DNA of 64,000 nt, from the NCBI RefSeq assembly GCF_011397635.1, contig NC_064753.1, positions 39,661,822 through 39,725,821 on the forward strand, read 5' to 3'. This DNA is from Epinephelus fuscoguttatus. Its lineage: Eukaryota; Chordata; Actinopteri; Perciformes; Serranidae. Each line of letters begins with the position of its first letter. The first letter of the stretch is position 1. Shown here piece after piece: positions 13,495-28,300 of this stretch. A model generated the notes under the pieces. That model was given only the letters and a program-made list of their open reading frames with translations, made no database searches and was not told the origin of the DNA. Position numbers and translations under genes: made by a program.

Positions 13495-16400
13495 CATAAA
13501 ACAAAATACAGTTACCCTGCATGATGTATGAGTCACAGACCAATTTAATGAAGAATGCACTTCCATGTCATTGATTTATACTTGGTGTGGTATTATTACC
13601 AGAAGGAAAACATATCTAAACATCTCGTCATGTTCATGGTCACAAGGAAGCAACCAACAAAATAAAACTGATGAATAAATATTATTTTATTTTATTTTAT
13701 TTGAATATACACTGAACAAAAATATAAACGCACCACTTTTGTTTTTGCTCCCATTTTTCATGAGCTGAACTCAAAGATCTAAAACATTTTCTATCCACAC
13801 TAAAGACCATTTCCTCACAAATATTGTTCACAAATCTGTCTAAATCTGTGTTAGTGAGCACTTCTCCTTTGCCGAGATAATCCATCCCACCTCACAGGTG
13901 TGGCATATCAAGATGCTGATTAGACAGCATGAATATTGCACAGGTGTGCCTTAGGCTGGCCACAATAAAAGGTCACTCTGCAACGCATCTCCTTCGCATA
14001 GAGTTGATCAGGTTGTTGATTGTGGCCTGTGGAATGTTGGTCCACTCCTCTTCAATGGCTGCGCGAAGTTGCTGGATATTGGCAGGAACTGGAACATGCT
14101 GTCGTATACGCCGATCCAGAGCATCCCAAACATGCTCAATGGGTGACATGTCCGGTGAGTATGCTGGCCATGCAAGAACTGGGATGTTTTCAGCTTCCAG
14201 GAATTGTGTACAGATCCTTGCAACATGGGGCCGTGCATTATCATGCTGCAACATGAGGTGATGGTCGTGGATGAATGGCACAACAATGGGCCTCAGGATC
14301 TCATCACGGTATCTCTGTGCATTCAAAATGCCATCAATAAAATGCACCTGTGTTCGTTGTCCATAACATACGCCTGCCCATACCATAACCCCACCGCCAC
14401 CATGGGCCACTCGATCCACAGCGTTGACATCAGCAAACCGCCCCCCCCACACGACGCCACACATGCTGTCTGCCATCTGCCCTGAACAGTGAAAACTGGG
14501 ATTCATCCATGAAGAGAACACCTCTCCAACGTGCCAGACGCCATCGAATGTGAGCATTTGCCCACTCAAGTTGGTTACGACAACGAACTGCAGTCAGGTC
14601 GAGACCCCGATGAGGACGACGAGCATGCAGATGAGCTTCCCTGAGACGGTTTCTGACAGTTTGTGCAGAAATTCTTTGGTTATGCAAACCGATTGTTGCA
14701 GCAGCTGTCCGGGTGGCTGGTCTCAGACGATCTTGGAGGTGAACATGCTGGATGTGGAGGTCCTGGGCTGGTGTGGTTACACGTGGTCTGTGGTTGTGAG
14801 GCCGGTTGGATGTACTGCCAAACTGTCTGAAACGCCTTTGGAGACGGCTTATGGTAGAGAAATGAACATTCAATTCACAGGCAACAGCTCTGGTGGACAT
14901 TCCTGCAATCAGCATGCCAATTGCACGCTCCCTCAAAACTTGCGACATCTGTGGCATTGTGCGGTGTGATAAAACTGCACCTTTTATTGTGGCCAGCCTA
15001 AGGCACACCTGTGCAATATTCATGCTGTCTAATCAGCATCTTGATATGCCACACCTGTGAGGTGGGATGGATTATCTCGGCAAAGGAGAAGTGCTCACTA
15101 ACACAGATTTAGACAGATTTGTGAACAATATTTGTGAGGAAATGGTCTTTAGTGTGTATAGAAAATGTTTAAGATCTTTGAGTTCAGCTCATGAAAAATG
15201 AGAGCAAAAACAAAAGTGGTGCGTTTATATTTTTGTTCAGTGTATATAAAACCCAAAACTGGATCAACGATCAGAGATCATTTAATGCTAAATGAAGGGG
15301 TAGGCGTGGTTATGGAGGTGACATAATGGCCTAAAATATAGAGTGTGACCTCTGAGGTAGAAAAGACGAAAGATGGAAGAGGAGAAAAGAATCAGGAGGA
15401 GTATCACTGCACACTAACACACACTGAAAGACGATAGAGCATCATGATGAGCTCAGTACTGTAGGTTATATATATTTTACATTTGACAGTGAAGCTGCTG
15501 AAGAGGACAGAGATGTACAAACACTGGTCAAAGGTCTCAAGAGTGACTGGAGAAATAAAGGGAACATATTTGATGGGTCTGAAATAGCCACAGAAAGAAT
15601 GTGGGATATAATAATTGGATAAAGCTGGACTCAATTAAGCAACAGGCAATGAATGGATAGACTCCAAGGAAATAGGTGCGTCAGTAAGGAGTGCCATGGT
15701 GATGTAGCCTTTCAAGTTGAGTCACATTCATTAACATTCATTATTCGTCTTTTGTGCCTAGAGCTCATATTGAAATCCTACACATTCTGTAGTATTCCTA
15801 CCTGTGTCACATCGAGTTAGTGGCGATGCTGTTCTAACCATGCACAGATGGAAGTATCTTTCTTAACCCTGGGCAACATTTCTTCAACTCTCAAAATCCA
15901 CGTCATCACTTATGATCCTTGTGGTTTGCTGCAGGCAGTCATCTCATAAAATCCTGACCCACGCTGGGAAGTATGACCATCAACTGAATTTCTGTTCCAC
16001 CCGCTTTCTTTTACAAGTGACTGGGGCCATATTCATAAAGCTTCCTTGTACAAAGAGTCGCTCCTAGTTACAAAATTCTGAATAAGTTCTTTGAATTATG
16101 TTTTCACAGAATTTCCCCTTAAAGTTAAGTCTAGGCACTTGTAAAGATAAAAGTAATTCACAGAGCATCTTAGCCCTTAAAAGAGTTCCTAAGGTCAAAA
16201 CTGTTAAGAGCAGGGAGAAGGCCTTTTTAAGATGGTAAAGAGTTTCTGAAACAGAGGAGAAAATGGTGGAAACACAAAGAGGTCAGAGAAATATTCCCCA
16301 AGTGCTGGATGACAGTGAGTAAATGAAATGCTACAGATTAGATCATGCAGGGATAATATGTGTGGGTGATCTCATTAGGGGTACGCACACATTTCCCACC

Positions 16401-19400
16401 CAGTGTTTTAACGCCAGAAATAAAATGATCACAACACTAAGATATTTGGAAAACTGGAAAATTGCAGCAGTGCAGCAGTGATGACTTTGGTCTGTCTCAA
16501 CATTGACAACACTTTCACAGTCAGCAGTTCATTTAATTTCCACTGGGTATCCACACTTGAGTGTGGATACCCGACTTGAGCCTGAGGGGACCCGTTGGAA
16601 CCAAGCGGGTCGGGCCGGGTTCGGATAACAAATCAGAAATTTTCACCCAGGTTTGCTTCAGATTCGGCCCACTTGGCATGCTGCTGTGTTGTGCTATGGC
16701 CTATTCAGGTGCTGGAATTTGTTATTTACGTGGCAACACCAATGCAACACAGGCCAATAGCTACATTTCAGGCAGGAGGCAATAAATATTCAGACTGAAC
16801 TAATGAAAATGGAGCATGCTAAAAAAAAAACTGCATCAGACTCGGGTCGGGTTCAGACTAAAAATTCAGAAAGTCTGTCGGGGTTGGACTCGGGTCGGGT
16901 TTGGTCAGGAAAATGCGCGCAAAAGGCGAGTCTGTGACAACCAATTACATCTGCTAAAAGAATGCATTGTACCAGGCAACAGGGTCAAGTTAGGAGCTCT
17001 CTGAAAGTGTCCTCAGAATGTTTCTGGATACGGCCCCAGGTCTCTTTAATCCTTGAACCATATTAGCAGTGACAGAAGAACCCCTTTAGAGTCTAAAAAA
17101 CTGCACAGTCAATCACAAAACATGTCCACAGCATCATCATGCAAACACAAGCACAGCAAACTGCCTTCCTACTGCTTGCATTCTATCAAAACTTCGGAGT
17201 AATGAGAGTGATATCTATTGTTGCCGGATTGGACTGTCACCAAGTAGTCCAATCAGAGTCTCTAATCCAGCCAATTGTCAAAAAAGTATCCCAATTTTTA
17301 ATTTCGATGAAGGAACGTGGCGGCCCGGTCCTTTTCTGTTATGTTCAGTGACTGAATACAAGTGCAAGATGAAAAATAAAGCATTCAGTCAAAACTGCAA
17401 GATAAATGTCTGGGTGTTTGAACAATCTGACACTGTGGAGATTATATGTGCAATCATGACATAAAAAACACCTCTTTCCAGTAAGAAGTACCAATCCATA
17501 AAATTGTGTTGTCTGCAAATCCTTTTTCTCCACTTTCTCTTCAGTGTTCGGCTTCTTGCGGTGGCGGAGTGCAGCGTCGACTCATCAAATGTGTGAATAC
17601 GAAGGCCGAGACAGAAGAAGAAGTGGATCAGGGTCAGTGTGACCATGAGCTGCAGCCTGAGAACACCCAGAAGTGTAACCTGCTGGAGTGTGAGAGTGTC
17701 TCCGCTGGTGAGTCAATCAACATGACAATCATTATACCTGCTTAGCATGCTGACATTAACATTTTGCTCAAAGCCAGCATGGCTGTTGATTCTCAGAACC
17801 ATGTTTAAGCAGTCTGATAGGACACGGTATAAAGTGCGTGGCGCAAGTGCATTTAGAGTGTGTCCAATTCTACTTGCTAGATAAATAGTACACAATCTGT
17901 GTTTAAAATAAGATGCAAGGGGTTGTTTTTCGTCCCTTAATTAAACATAGGTGTGTTTTTGGAGCTATTTTTAGAGCGGATTCAGCACATTTAAGAGCCG
18001 AGCAATGCAGTCAGAGCAGTAATGTCACTGCAGCAAATATCCTGTCATATTTAAGCAGCAAAACGAAAACCTTTAGTTATAAGCTTTACAGAGGAAAGAA
18101 AGGTAAACTTTTAGCTTCTGAGATAATCAGTGAAGTTACGCTGCTCCTCTTGTGTGTAGATGTCTACAGTATCTCTCTGAATAAGGAGTGAGACAGCAGC
18201 TCTGCAGCTCTTCCCTGCTTTCAGCTACGTTCACATTTTAGAGAATGTAATTAATATTTTCACCTCTAATGCTGTATTACTTCACCCACCTGCAGCCGAT
18301 CCATGAGTCCCTGTGTGTGTAACAAGGTGCGTTGGGAACCCACCTGTGTGGGCATCTTACTATCTGAATGACACACCTTTTGAATAGCAGGAAAATACTC
18401 CACCATCAACTTCAGACCAGATTTTTGTTGGTCAACAGCTCAGTTGCTTTCTGCTGCCTCAAAATAACAATACGCCAGCAATGCGCCTGACCACACCTAC
18501 ACACCACTGGATGAACAGATGGGCGCAAGAGTACTTCGCTACTTACAAACAAGAGCACTGGCCATGAAAGGGACAACTGTGTCGCTCTGAAACTGGCAAT
18601 GACAGTTGAGCTGCACTGTACGCCATTTTGCCCTGGGTGTAATGTAGAGCCCTCTGTCATATTTGGAAGTTGTGATGGTATACTTTGGCTTCCCTCTGCA
18701 GGCATCCATTGTATACTGGGCTAGTTGTGTCATTGAAATGATGATGATAATGACAATGATGGGGATAATTGCTTTTTGTGTTTGTCCTTTATTTAACCAG
18801 GAAGGTCCCATTGAGATACAATATCTCTTTTTCCAATGATTCCTGGGATCTCATTTATACCCATTGTGTACGCACAAAACGAGGCCTGAAAGAAGCGTAC
18901 GCCACTTCTCACGCAAAGATGTAATCTATAAAAACAGACTTGATGGGAGAAACCTTGACCCATGCTTACGAACATTGATGATGATGTAACGCCAAACCTG
19001 TATATGGATGTGTTTGAAATAGGGGTCGCCTCTATAGTTTGTTTTCTACATGTTGATGAGGGACTCTGCTCAACACGTCTGTGCATTGAATTGAATAGAC
19101 TTATAATAGACTGAATAGACAGGAACTAGAGATCTGTGTTTGGATTTTTTTCACTTCCTCCTGTCCGATCCATCAAATCGAACGATGTGAGTTGTGACGT
19201 GAAACGTCTTAACACATACAAGAAAAGAGGATGGACCAGCCTGTCAAGTGATTGCTGAAGGACTTTGATCATAGGGCATCTGAAAATGCATGTTATCCAA
19301 GAAAAAAGGTCTGATTGAATTTCCGCTGATCGTGGCCATGTTCCAGGCCCCATCACGTCAGTGTTGCTTGGACTGTGTGTGCATGTCACTAGGGACGCTG

Positions 19401-22316
19401 AGTGAAATGTCAAACTAGAGCGATTACCTAGACCTTCAACTTGAATTATGGCTGTTATTCTTGATAGCTTTCAACAAAATGGACACACAGAATGTAGACA
19501 ATACACAGAGGTGAATCCACATTACAGCCTCAATTTCGGACTGATTTCCCCTTGTAAACCTAGTGTTAATAAAAAAAGAGAAAATGTCTTGAATTGAGTT
19601 TTTTAGCTTTGAGAAAATACATCAAGAAGATGCCTTTGGTAAGACATTAGAAGTTTGTTCCGTCGGGTCAATCCATCATGCCATACTCTGGAAAACTGTG
19701 ATGAACGATGGATAGAGGAACTCATTCAGTACTGCTACATCCCCTCGCAATGACATGAAAACAATTTGTTCAGCTACTCCGAGCAGCAGCAAAACAAAGT
19801 CAAATGAGTCTACAAAACCAATCTCCTGGGAACAATCAGACACCAGGCGTGACTCTGGCCAGCTTCTGTGGCAGAGCTCTAACCAACCTCTCGTTCTCAG
19901 CTGGAGGTCAACTCATTGCAACTTCATAAAACTCTCACAAATTGACTGTGCAGCCTCCCATCTGAGCACATCACAATCTACAATAGAACTACCGGTATAT
20001 ATGTGGTTATTTCAGTGGGGTTTCAGTATTAAACTGACTCATTGCAGCAGCTTTTTTTGACCATATGAAGCAGTGCACTTTGCCATAAATCAACAGCAGC
20101 ATTATTTTTATCACAGGGAATCCACCAGCTCTTCCTCTAATGATGTCACATCTCCAGACCAGTGGAAATGCTGACTACAGTCACCTCAAAAGTCTGCTTT
20201 GTTCACATGGCAGTGTAAAAAAGAAAAAAGCTCCAGCTCGAAGTAGAAGAAGCCATTTTCCATCAAAGCAACTATTCACAACAAGAAAATTAGAGGCTGC
20301 AAGTCTTCTCCTGCTTCAAATGCATCATGCATGGCTTGACATTATTTTCTTCTTCTTTTCTGTCACGCTGTACCCGAAAGCCTCTTACTTATACTAGATC
20401 AGAGCTTTTATCTGGCTTTAATGTGCATGTTACTATGAAAAACGATGGCGAGAAAAGGCTTTTATTTTTTTTCAGGAGAGATTTATTTTTGCTCCAGTAG
20501 ATTTTCAGAAAAAAGAGTGGCTTATATCTGCTTATTACGTTCACGTTTTCAGCATTAATAGTCGTCAAAGCTTACTGTTCCACGTGAAACTCTTTTGCAG
20601 AGTACGGAGCTCATTGAACCTCATCATCCTCATTAAAATACATAAATGATAAATGACAATAATCTCCAAAGATATCCATCACTTTTGCAGCTCCGTGTAT
20701 AATTAAACATAATTTGCACTTTTTCATTGAATATTTTAATGTAGGCCACAACAGTTCAGTGTCATTTCTGTTTCATATCTAATATGAAATCACAGTGTCC
20801 CTCAAGTGTCAGCCTGCTGGAGCCTGAGCACCAGCTTTGCGGACATTTTATGGTAAATTTTTGTGGTGTATGATAAGGTGACAACAAACAGCTGCCCATA
20901 TTTGCGCTGTGTGAGACCCTTTGTCTCGGTTAATAATTTGTTTCTGTGTTTTACTCCAACAAGGCAGTCAGATGGCTTCAGATATTTTTTTTCCCTTCCT
21001 GTTGTCAAGGAAATCCTGGGCATTTATGTTTTCACACACACGTGAAGTGTCTGAAATTACATGCGTGCACATGTGATAACATCACGTGTGCATATTTGAA
21101 AAGGGTTTGTTAAGAAGAAACTGGCACACTGAATCCAAAAGGCTAATTTTACTTGAATACTGCCTTGCATCAGAATGACATAATTACATCTGTCCGGAAT
21201 TATAGTGAAAATGAAATGAATTTCAGAGAATGCAAGATTAACTAATGTCTCATCAGGGTTTTGTGTGCAGATCAGTAGTATCGAAACGTGATGTCTCCCA
21301 GCGTATTCAGACGATCCAGTGTACAAGTATAAAACATATACTTGTGTTTTTGTAAAATTTAAATTATTAATTTTGCTATAGCGTGACATGTCTTTAGTTC
21401 GGATGCTGTAGTAGTGCCTCAAGACAAGGATTATACCACAGCTAGATCCGACCTTGCATTATGTTCCTCTTCAGAGAGCATTTGCTCACCTTGTGTACCA
21501 TTTCTCTCGCTCCTGTAGTGGAAATTGCCTGCAAACACTCAGCACTCAGGAAATAAACACATGTATACAAAGCATTTGATGGGTTTGAAGAATAATACAC
21601 TGTATAGAGTGTATTATGGAGAGTATACCTGAGGCAGAAATTGTTCCCGTATCTCGCTGAAAAGTCAGTCAGTGGTTTTCTTTGGGTAAATAACAAGCAG
21701 CAACCTCCGGTGCTGAGAAATGAAGCCAACAAAAGCAACCTCCGGGGCTGAGAAATGAAGCCAACAAAAGCAACCTCCGGGGCTGAGAAATGAAGCCAAC
21801 AAAGAAGTGCCAAAATTGCAGTTCCTCAAATGGCCACTTGAGGCTGGCTCCAAAAGTGAACGAAGCCTTGTAGACGCCCATGTCGAAATGCCCAACTGCA
21901 CAGCAGAAACAAACATGTTCACAGCCTGATACAAAAATGGTTTTGGTCTGTATAGCTAATTTTAACATTCAAGACGACTGTGTGGGAGATGAATTTTTAT
22001 TTAACCCACTCGTTTAAATTTTATTAACACTTAAGTAATGCATATCTAAGGGTGGGGCTGCTTTAAGTGACAGTCTATAGCCCAGTTTCCACCATGCAGT
22101 GCAGCACACTTCAGTTTGACGTTCCTCTGTGTCACCGGTGATGAGGAAATACAGTGAGTGCTGGACGGAGCAGTGACTGACAACAACCCCGTCCATATTT
22201 AAAAGTACTGTTTGCGGTGGAAATGCTAGGGTCTAGGTACCATGTCTGAAGGGTTACTGTTGGCTCCAAAGGTACCATACTGAAAGGGTTTGGTGGAAAC
22301 AGGGCTTATGGGTCAC

Positions 22317-22353
<37 letters not shown>

Positions 22354-25300
22354 GCATATACATAGACCTACACATGAACACATACCTGTAAGTGTGCATA
22401 CATATACACGTGACCGCAAATACAGACACAACCACACACACACAATAAATCTATCAACTGTCAGGAAAGGCCAGTCTGTAAGAGTAAGTTTTCAGACAAG
22501 ATTTTAAGACGTGAACACAGTCAGCTAATCTGATGTTCAGTGGGAGGTTGTTCCAAAGCAGAGGAGTAGGAACTGAAAAGGCTCAATCGCCCTTTGTTTC
22601 TAACCTGGACTCTGGAACAGGTAGAACGACCCAGACTAGCAGACCTGAGGGGCCTGTTTGGACGGCACAGTGTGTGAAGCTCAGTTATGTTCTCCGGTGC
22701 CAGATCATTGAGAGCCTTGTATGTGATTAAAAGCACTTTAAAGTGGATTCTAAAAGAGACTGGAAGCCAATGCAAGGATGCCAAAATAGGTTTGATGTGT
22801 GAGAATCGTTTTGTTCTGCTCAGGAGTCTAGCTGCTTTGAACGAGCTGAAGCTCAGCCCGATTGTTTAGGCAGGTGAACAAGGCATTACAGTAATCAAGG
22901 CAGGAGGATGTAAGAGCATGAATGAGGTTTGTGTGTTATTGAAGGACAGATCCACCCCTCTTTCCTTACAGCTCCATCTTCTCGTCCAAATTTGGTCACT
23001 TCTGGCTCCAAATATGGGGCGGCAGAAGCTCAGTCCATAGGGACTTGGGTTGGGAACCGGAGGGTTGCCTGTTCGAGTCCCCGTCCGGACCAAAATATGG
23101 AGCGTGGACTGGTAGCTGGAGAGGTGCCAGTTCACCTCCTGGGCACTGCCGAGGTGCCCCTGAGCAAGGCACTGAACCCCCCAACCGCTCAGAGCGCCTG
23201 TCATGGGCAGCCCACTCTGACATCTCTCCACTTAGTGCATGTATAGGTCCAGTTTGTGCATGTGTGTGTTCGGACCTGTGTGTAATTGACAACAGAGTGA
23301 AAAATTGAATTTCCCCTCGGGGATTAATAAAGTATATAAAATTAAAAAAGTAAATAAATTAAAAATATCCAAGATGGCAACAGCCAAAAAACACAGATCT
23401 CAAGCCTTCCAAACGGCAGTACATAAACAAATGTGTGACTCATTTTTATACAGCCTATGATGAAGCATCACACAGGAGTTTTACAGGATTGGTTCTCTAC
23501 TACTTACATACAATCATGGGTCAATCCTAAAATGGCACATAATTGTTAGTACATCTGTAACATAGTTAGAACATCATGCTTTTATAGTAGAACATCACGT
23601 AACATGGCCCACCGAGGTCACAGTCCGAACTCCCGCACGTTCAGACAGAGCAAGTGCTCAGTGAAGAAATAAAGAACAGGGCTATAAATGATACATGTTA
23701 ATGGTTTATGCTGATTTATTGAAACACTTTGTCTCCAGCTTTTTCTCAGAAAGCATAAATATGTTGCTTAATGCACCAGCAAAGCCTTGTGGCACTTGGG
23801 TCCATCTTCTTTGACCTGCCGAACGAATACATATGTTCGGCATGCATTCAAATTAAGTATCACTCCACATCGCAGCTTATGGGCAGATATTAATTCAGCA
23901 CCATTCTCATGCTCTAGTTAGCCAAGAGCGATCACGACTGTAACTAGAGGCAGATCAGGAACATCTCTTAAGAGTCACTGGACATGAGACGTGATGGAAA
24001 TATAAAGTGTTGGAGGTCAATTTAAACATTGCCTATAGGTCATACTTTCTCTTCTTAATAGCTGATCATAAATGTCAGTACTACATCATTTTAAAGCCAT
24101 CTCTATGTGGACGATGATCAGAAAGCGAGGCTTATCACATCTGACTTGGGCAACATTTGGTCCAACATGAATAAAAGTCTACCCAAGTATCAATACACTG
24201 TGCCCCCACTGTGATGTCTTGATCAACAAAATATTTCAGCTGAAATGATGGCCAAGAATAAAACTGCTCTTTGTCAGATATTCACGCCTGTCTCCAGGCC
24301 TGTAAGGCGAAAGCTGCCTCAAGTAGCCTCCAATCAAACGTGGCCTGAAAGCTGCAGAAGCTGTGACTTTCATCAGTTTAGTGTGAAAGTAGCACGTGAC
24401 ATGCGTAAGACCACGTGTGCAGCCGTGTGAGCCCAAGACAGACGACCACTTTTGTGTGCCTGGTAATCCCATCTAGGCTGCAGGTCCTTAATATCCCACC
24501 AGGAAGCCGAGGTTGGTTTTCTCAGTATCAAGAGGATAATATGAAGTTGATGCCAGTCCATCCTTCACAGGGACTGTACACGTGCTTCTGGACCATGGGA
24601 CACTCTTATAAAGAAAATGGCATGGCACATTCAGCCATTGTTAATATTTTCTGCATTCACATGGGCTAATTACACTCTTTCAGTGCTCACTCTGTCATGC
24701 ATCCGCCTACATCCCCGACTGCAGCAGGGGCTCTGAACTGCCGATCCTGAGCTCTGACCCCTGAAGAAATTAATGCGTTCAAATGAGTTCATTCAGGTGC
24801 TATGTGCCTGTGTATGTGAGGCAGTTGGGCTGTTGTCTCAGCGTGAATCTAACCTGTACATCTCAGGTCCACAGTTAAGATAGGTTACGTCTTGTATCGT
24901 GGTTTACCAGGTGATTTGAACCCACCACCTGTTGTCTGAAGTAGCTTGAATAAACCAGGAGAATATGCCGATCCAAAAATGACTCTTCACAGTGAACCCC
25001 TGTATAGTATCTCTTCGGTTTTGACGTTGTCTTCTCAGTCTAATCACAGTGTGTTGCTATACATATAAGACACTCATGAACAGGTCTTGTCTTCCAAACT
25101 GAGGTTCTGTATTCCCAAATAATGCAACAAAAAAAAGCATATTACTGCGGAAATCCCACGTCCCACTGCCCCTTTTGTTATTTACTGCTCTATATAAGGC
25201 ATGTTGGTGAGTGGGTCAAAGATACAGTAGCAGATGGGGGTGTATAGAAAACAGGAAATGCTGTGTATTAAGTTGCAGCTGTGGCCTTTGTACCCCATTG

Positions 25301-28300
25301 ATGTCATGGAGTCTCTCTGATCTGGGTGACTCTGGAAATTCCGCACTCTGGAGTTTTGAGAATTGTCTTATACAAGAGCAACGGGTTCAGTATATGCTGT
25401 ATGTGTATAGGCCACGTGGAAGGAGGCAGCCATGGTGGAGCACAGACTGAGGAAAGCTTGTTGCTGAGCCTGGCAGTTCAGAGTGCTTCCTTAAACTCCC
25501 CAAAAAAACCCAGTGCTCACACAGGTCCAACCATTTTTGATTTAATTCATTGTACTAAAATGCACACATATAACAAGTCAACAAGTAACCAGAGGCAAAC
25601 TTTAGTGTTATAGTAACATGATTCAATAGAGTTAACACTGCATAATTTTCATAGCTCCATTCTCACCCATCGCCATTTCCTCCTGGACTTGCCTGGCGAA
25701 GTCCTCCGCCTCAGTTGGTTTCCCAAAAGTTTGCATTCTGTCCTTATAAGTCGCCAACAGTCTGACGGGAACAAGCATGCTGTATGTTATCTCCATGTTA
25801 TGGAGCTTTTGTCTGACAGTCGAATTCTTTCCACTTTTGATGCAGGTAGAAGCGCACTGATTGATCCTTGTGAAGAATTTCTTTTATGGCTCTGGCTGCT
25901 CTTGAAACAGCCACCTCGTCCCTGTCACTCAGAAACGTTATTATCATTGTTCGCGGGGGGAGCGCCGGGCTCTCATCTCTGGCCAACACAGTGAGCTTTC
26001 TCCAGTGTAAACTTACTAGGTGCTTTGAGCCCGACTGCCTCCGGTATCCATTTCTATATTGAGAAACAAGCAGGTAGATTAACCAGCCTCAAGTTTGATT
26101 GCTTGGACCATGCTTCAAGGTCTGCAGCTTTGTCTTCAAGCTCCTTTTTCTTATCCTCTAGTGACTGAACTTAATCCTGGAGGCTAACCACATAATCTTC
26201 AGTATTGGTATTGGTTCAGTATTCAGTATCAACATTCACAATGCAATCTGTACACTCTCTTATTTCCGCTTGCACATCATCAATCACGACCAGGATTCCG
26301 TCAAATCTGTTTGAGAAGTCTGCTTTTAAATCTTTGATGACATGGCTTTGTTCATTATTTCTGCTTCGATGCTTGAAGCAGCCTCACCCAGCATGTTGTT
26401 AGCTTTAGTGCTACTGTAGCTACACAGCTAAAATTAGCCGAGTTGTAGTCTGACATCCTCGGTTGCAGGTTTTTTTCACGGTGTCTGCTCATTTTTCCTG
26501 GTGCAGATGACATCGGAGTCTTGCAGAGATGATGTGTCAAGTCTACAGCAGCAACAAATCAGGGCTATAACAGGATTGAAGTCTAGTGGAGAGGAGAAAA
26601 ACATGACTGACTTGTCCATTACAGGAAGTCCCTTTTTGTTTAATTCAGACCCTCAGTCCAACACTGTGATACAAGATAAAACATAATTGGATTGAAATTA
26701 TTGGATGCATTGTCTTTAAATTGGAATGGACATTCACACACACTACACTTTTCCATGTGGCCAACACTTTGGTTGTCCAAAACATAGGGCCTCATTCACT
26801 AATATGTGCATAGAAACATTCTTATTCTGCAAATAAAATAAGAGCGCACGCAATCTCACTGTTGGATTCATGACACGTGCGCTGGCTGATTTTGTTCCCT
26901 ACCTCTGTTGGTGAATCAGAGTCATTCTAAATTGATGGATGCATGCCCGCTACCTGCAGTCAGCACACTGCTACTACTGATTAAAGATCTATGGTCTTCA
27001 CAGGGTAAAGAGAGTAAAGATCTTGATTTAAAGGACTTTGAACTGAGGTTTTTCCAGGTGTCCGAGAACTTTGAGAAAAGAAAATGTCTCTCTTTTAGCT
27101 GCGTAGCTGTCACCGTTATTGAAAAGCACATAACATTGCAATTTTCAGGAAGTTTAGAGCTGACCTATAATACTAAGCCGTCTGTTAAAGCCATCAGCCG
27201 TCGCCTCTGCCTCTGAACTCACCTGAACTCCAGTTCCAGCGGGAAAGTGTGGGTTTTTTCTTTTTCTTTTGACTTTGTCAGTTACTCAGCGCTCATGGGA
27301 ACTTAAAGGACAGGTGGTAAAACAAACTTGATTCCTGGAGGACCTCTGATTTCTGCCCACTTAGCTGTTTTTAAATGAGAAGACAAGGAGCTAAACACAA
27401 GAACAACATCAGGCTCTGAGACACTGAGCGTCTGATGAAGTGTGACGATTCAGTAACAGCCCACGCTGTAATCTCTGTCTGGACTGGTTTTCCAATTTCA
27501 TGCTCCTGCTGTGACTGCTGTGATTTCAGATACCAGACAGTAGATAAATTGCTCTAATGGTTGCCGGATACAAACCTGTGCACACAAACGTATAAATGCC
27601 TTTTTGTTGTTATCAAAGTGGTTAAATTATTCAATGTACGTGGTAAAGAGGCGGAAAGCCCAGCAACTACATTTCTAAATATATTACATTACACTGTAAG
27701 CCGTCTCATCAGGGTCCCCATGGCCATGGAAAATCTGGAAAAGTCATGCATATTCTCCCGGCCAGGAAAAGTCAAAATCATCAAAAATTTTGGAAAAGTC
27801 ATCGAACTTTGTTGTGTTTAATGAAATTGTTACAGTACTCTTACATGGATAACCTTCCAAGTAATGCACAACATTGCACTAACGTGTAAACATCATCTTG
27901 TTCACCATCACAGAAGTTTCTTCATTTTCTCCCCACAGTCCATCTCTCCCTTCATGTATGCCAGCAAGCTGAGATTGTGTTTGAATAGAGTTTGAGTCTG
28001 ATATGTTTGAAAAATGCTGCACAAGTAGAGCAAGAAAAGAAATATGTATTGCAGGTCCTTAGAAAGTCATGGAAAAGTTCTGAAATTAAGTCCATAAAAA
28101 TATGTGGGAACCCTAATATCAATTAACCAACTTAACCAAAACTTTTCTTGCATGCGTCTAGAGATCGAAGAATGCAAAAACTACGAAAATTCTTCATGAA
28201 TTTAAGTCATAGGGGTCCATGTTTAACAACAGCAAAACTATATCAAAGCATCTGTTTACAAATGCTGTCATAATTTATGCATTTATAATCCAAGTCCCAG

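Noticed and set aside
14020..14969. Plus-strand open frames of 78-139 codons
   Set aside because: Antisense shadows of the minus-strand Tc1 transposase.
21699..21803. CRISPR-like array
   Set aside because: Three contiguous 35-bp units with no spacers, in vertebrate DNA; a simple tandem repeat.
23016..23090. tRNA gene
   Set aside because: No complete cloverleaf; SINE body and tail follow directly.
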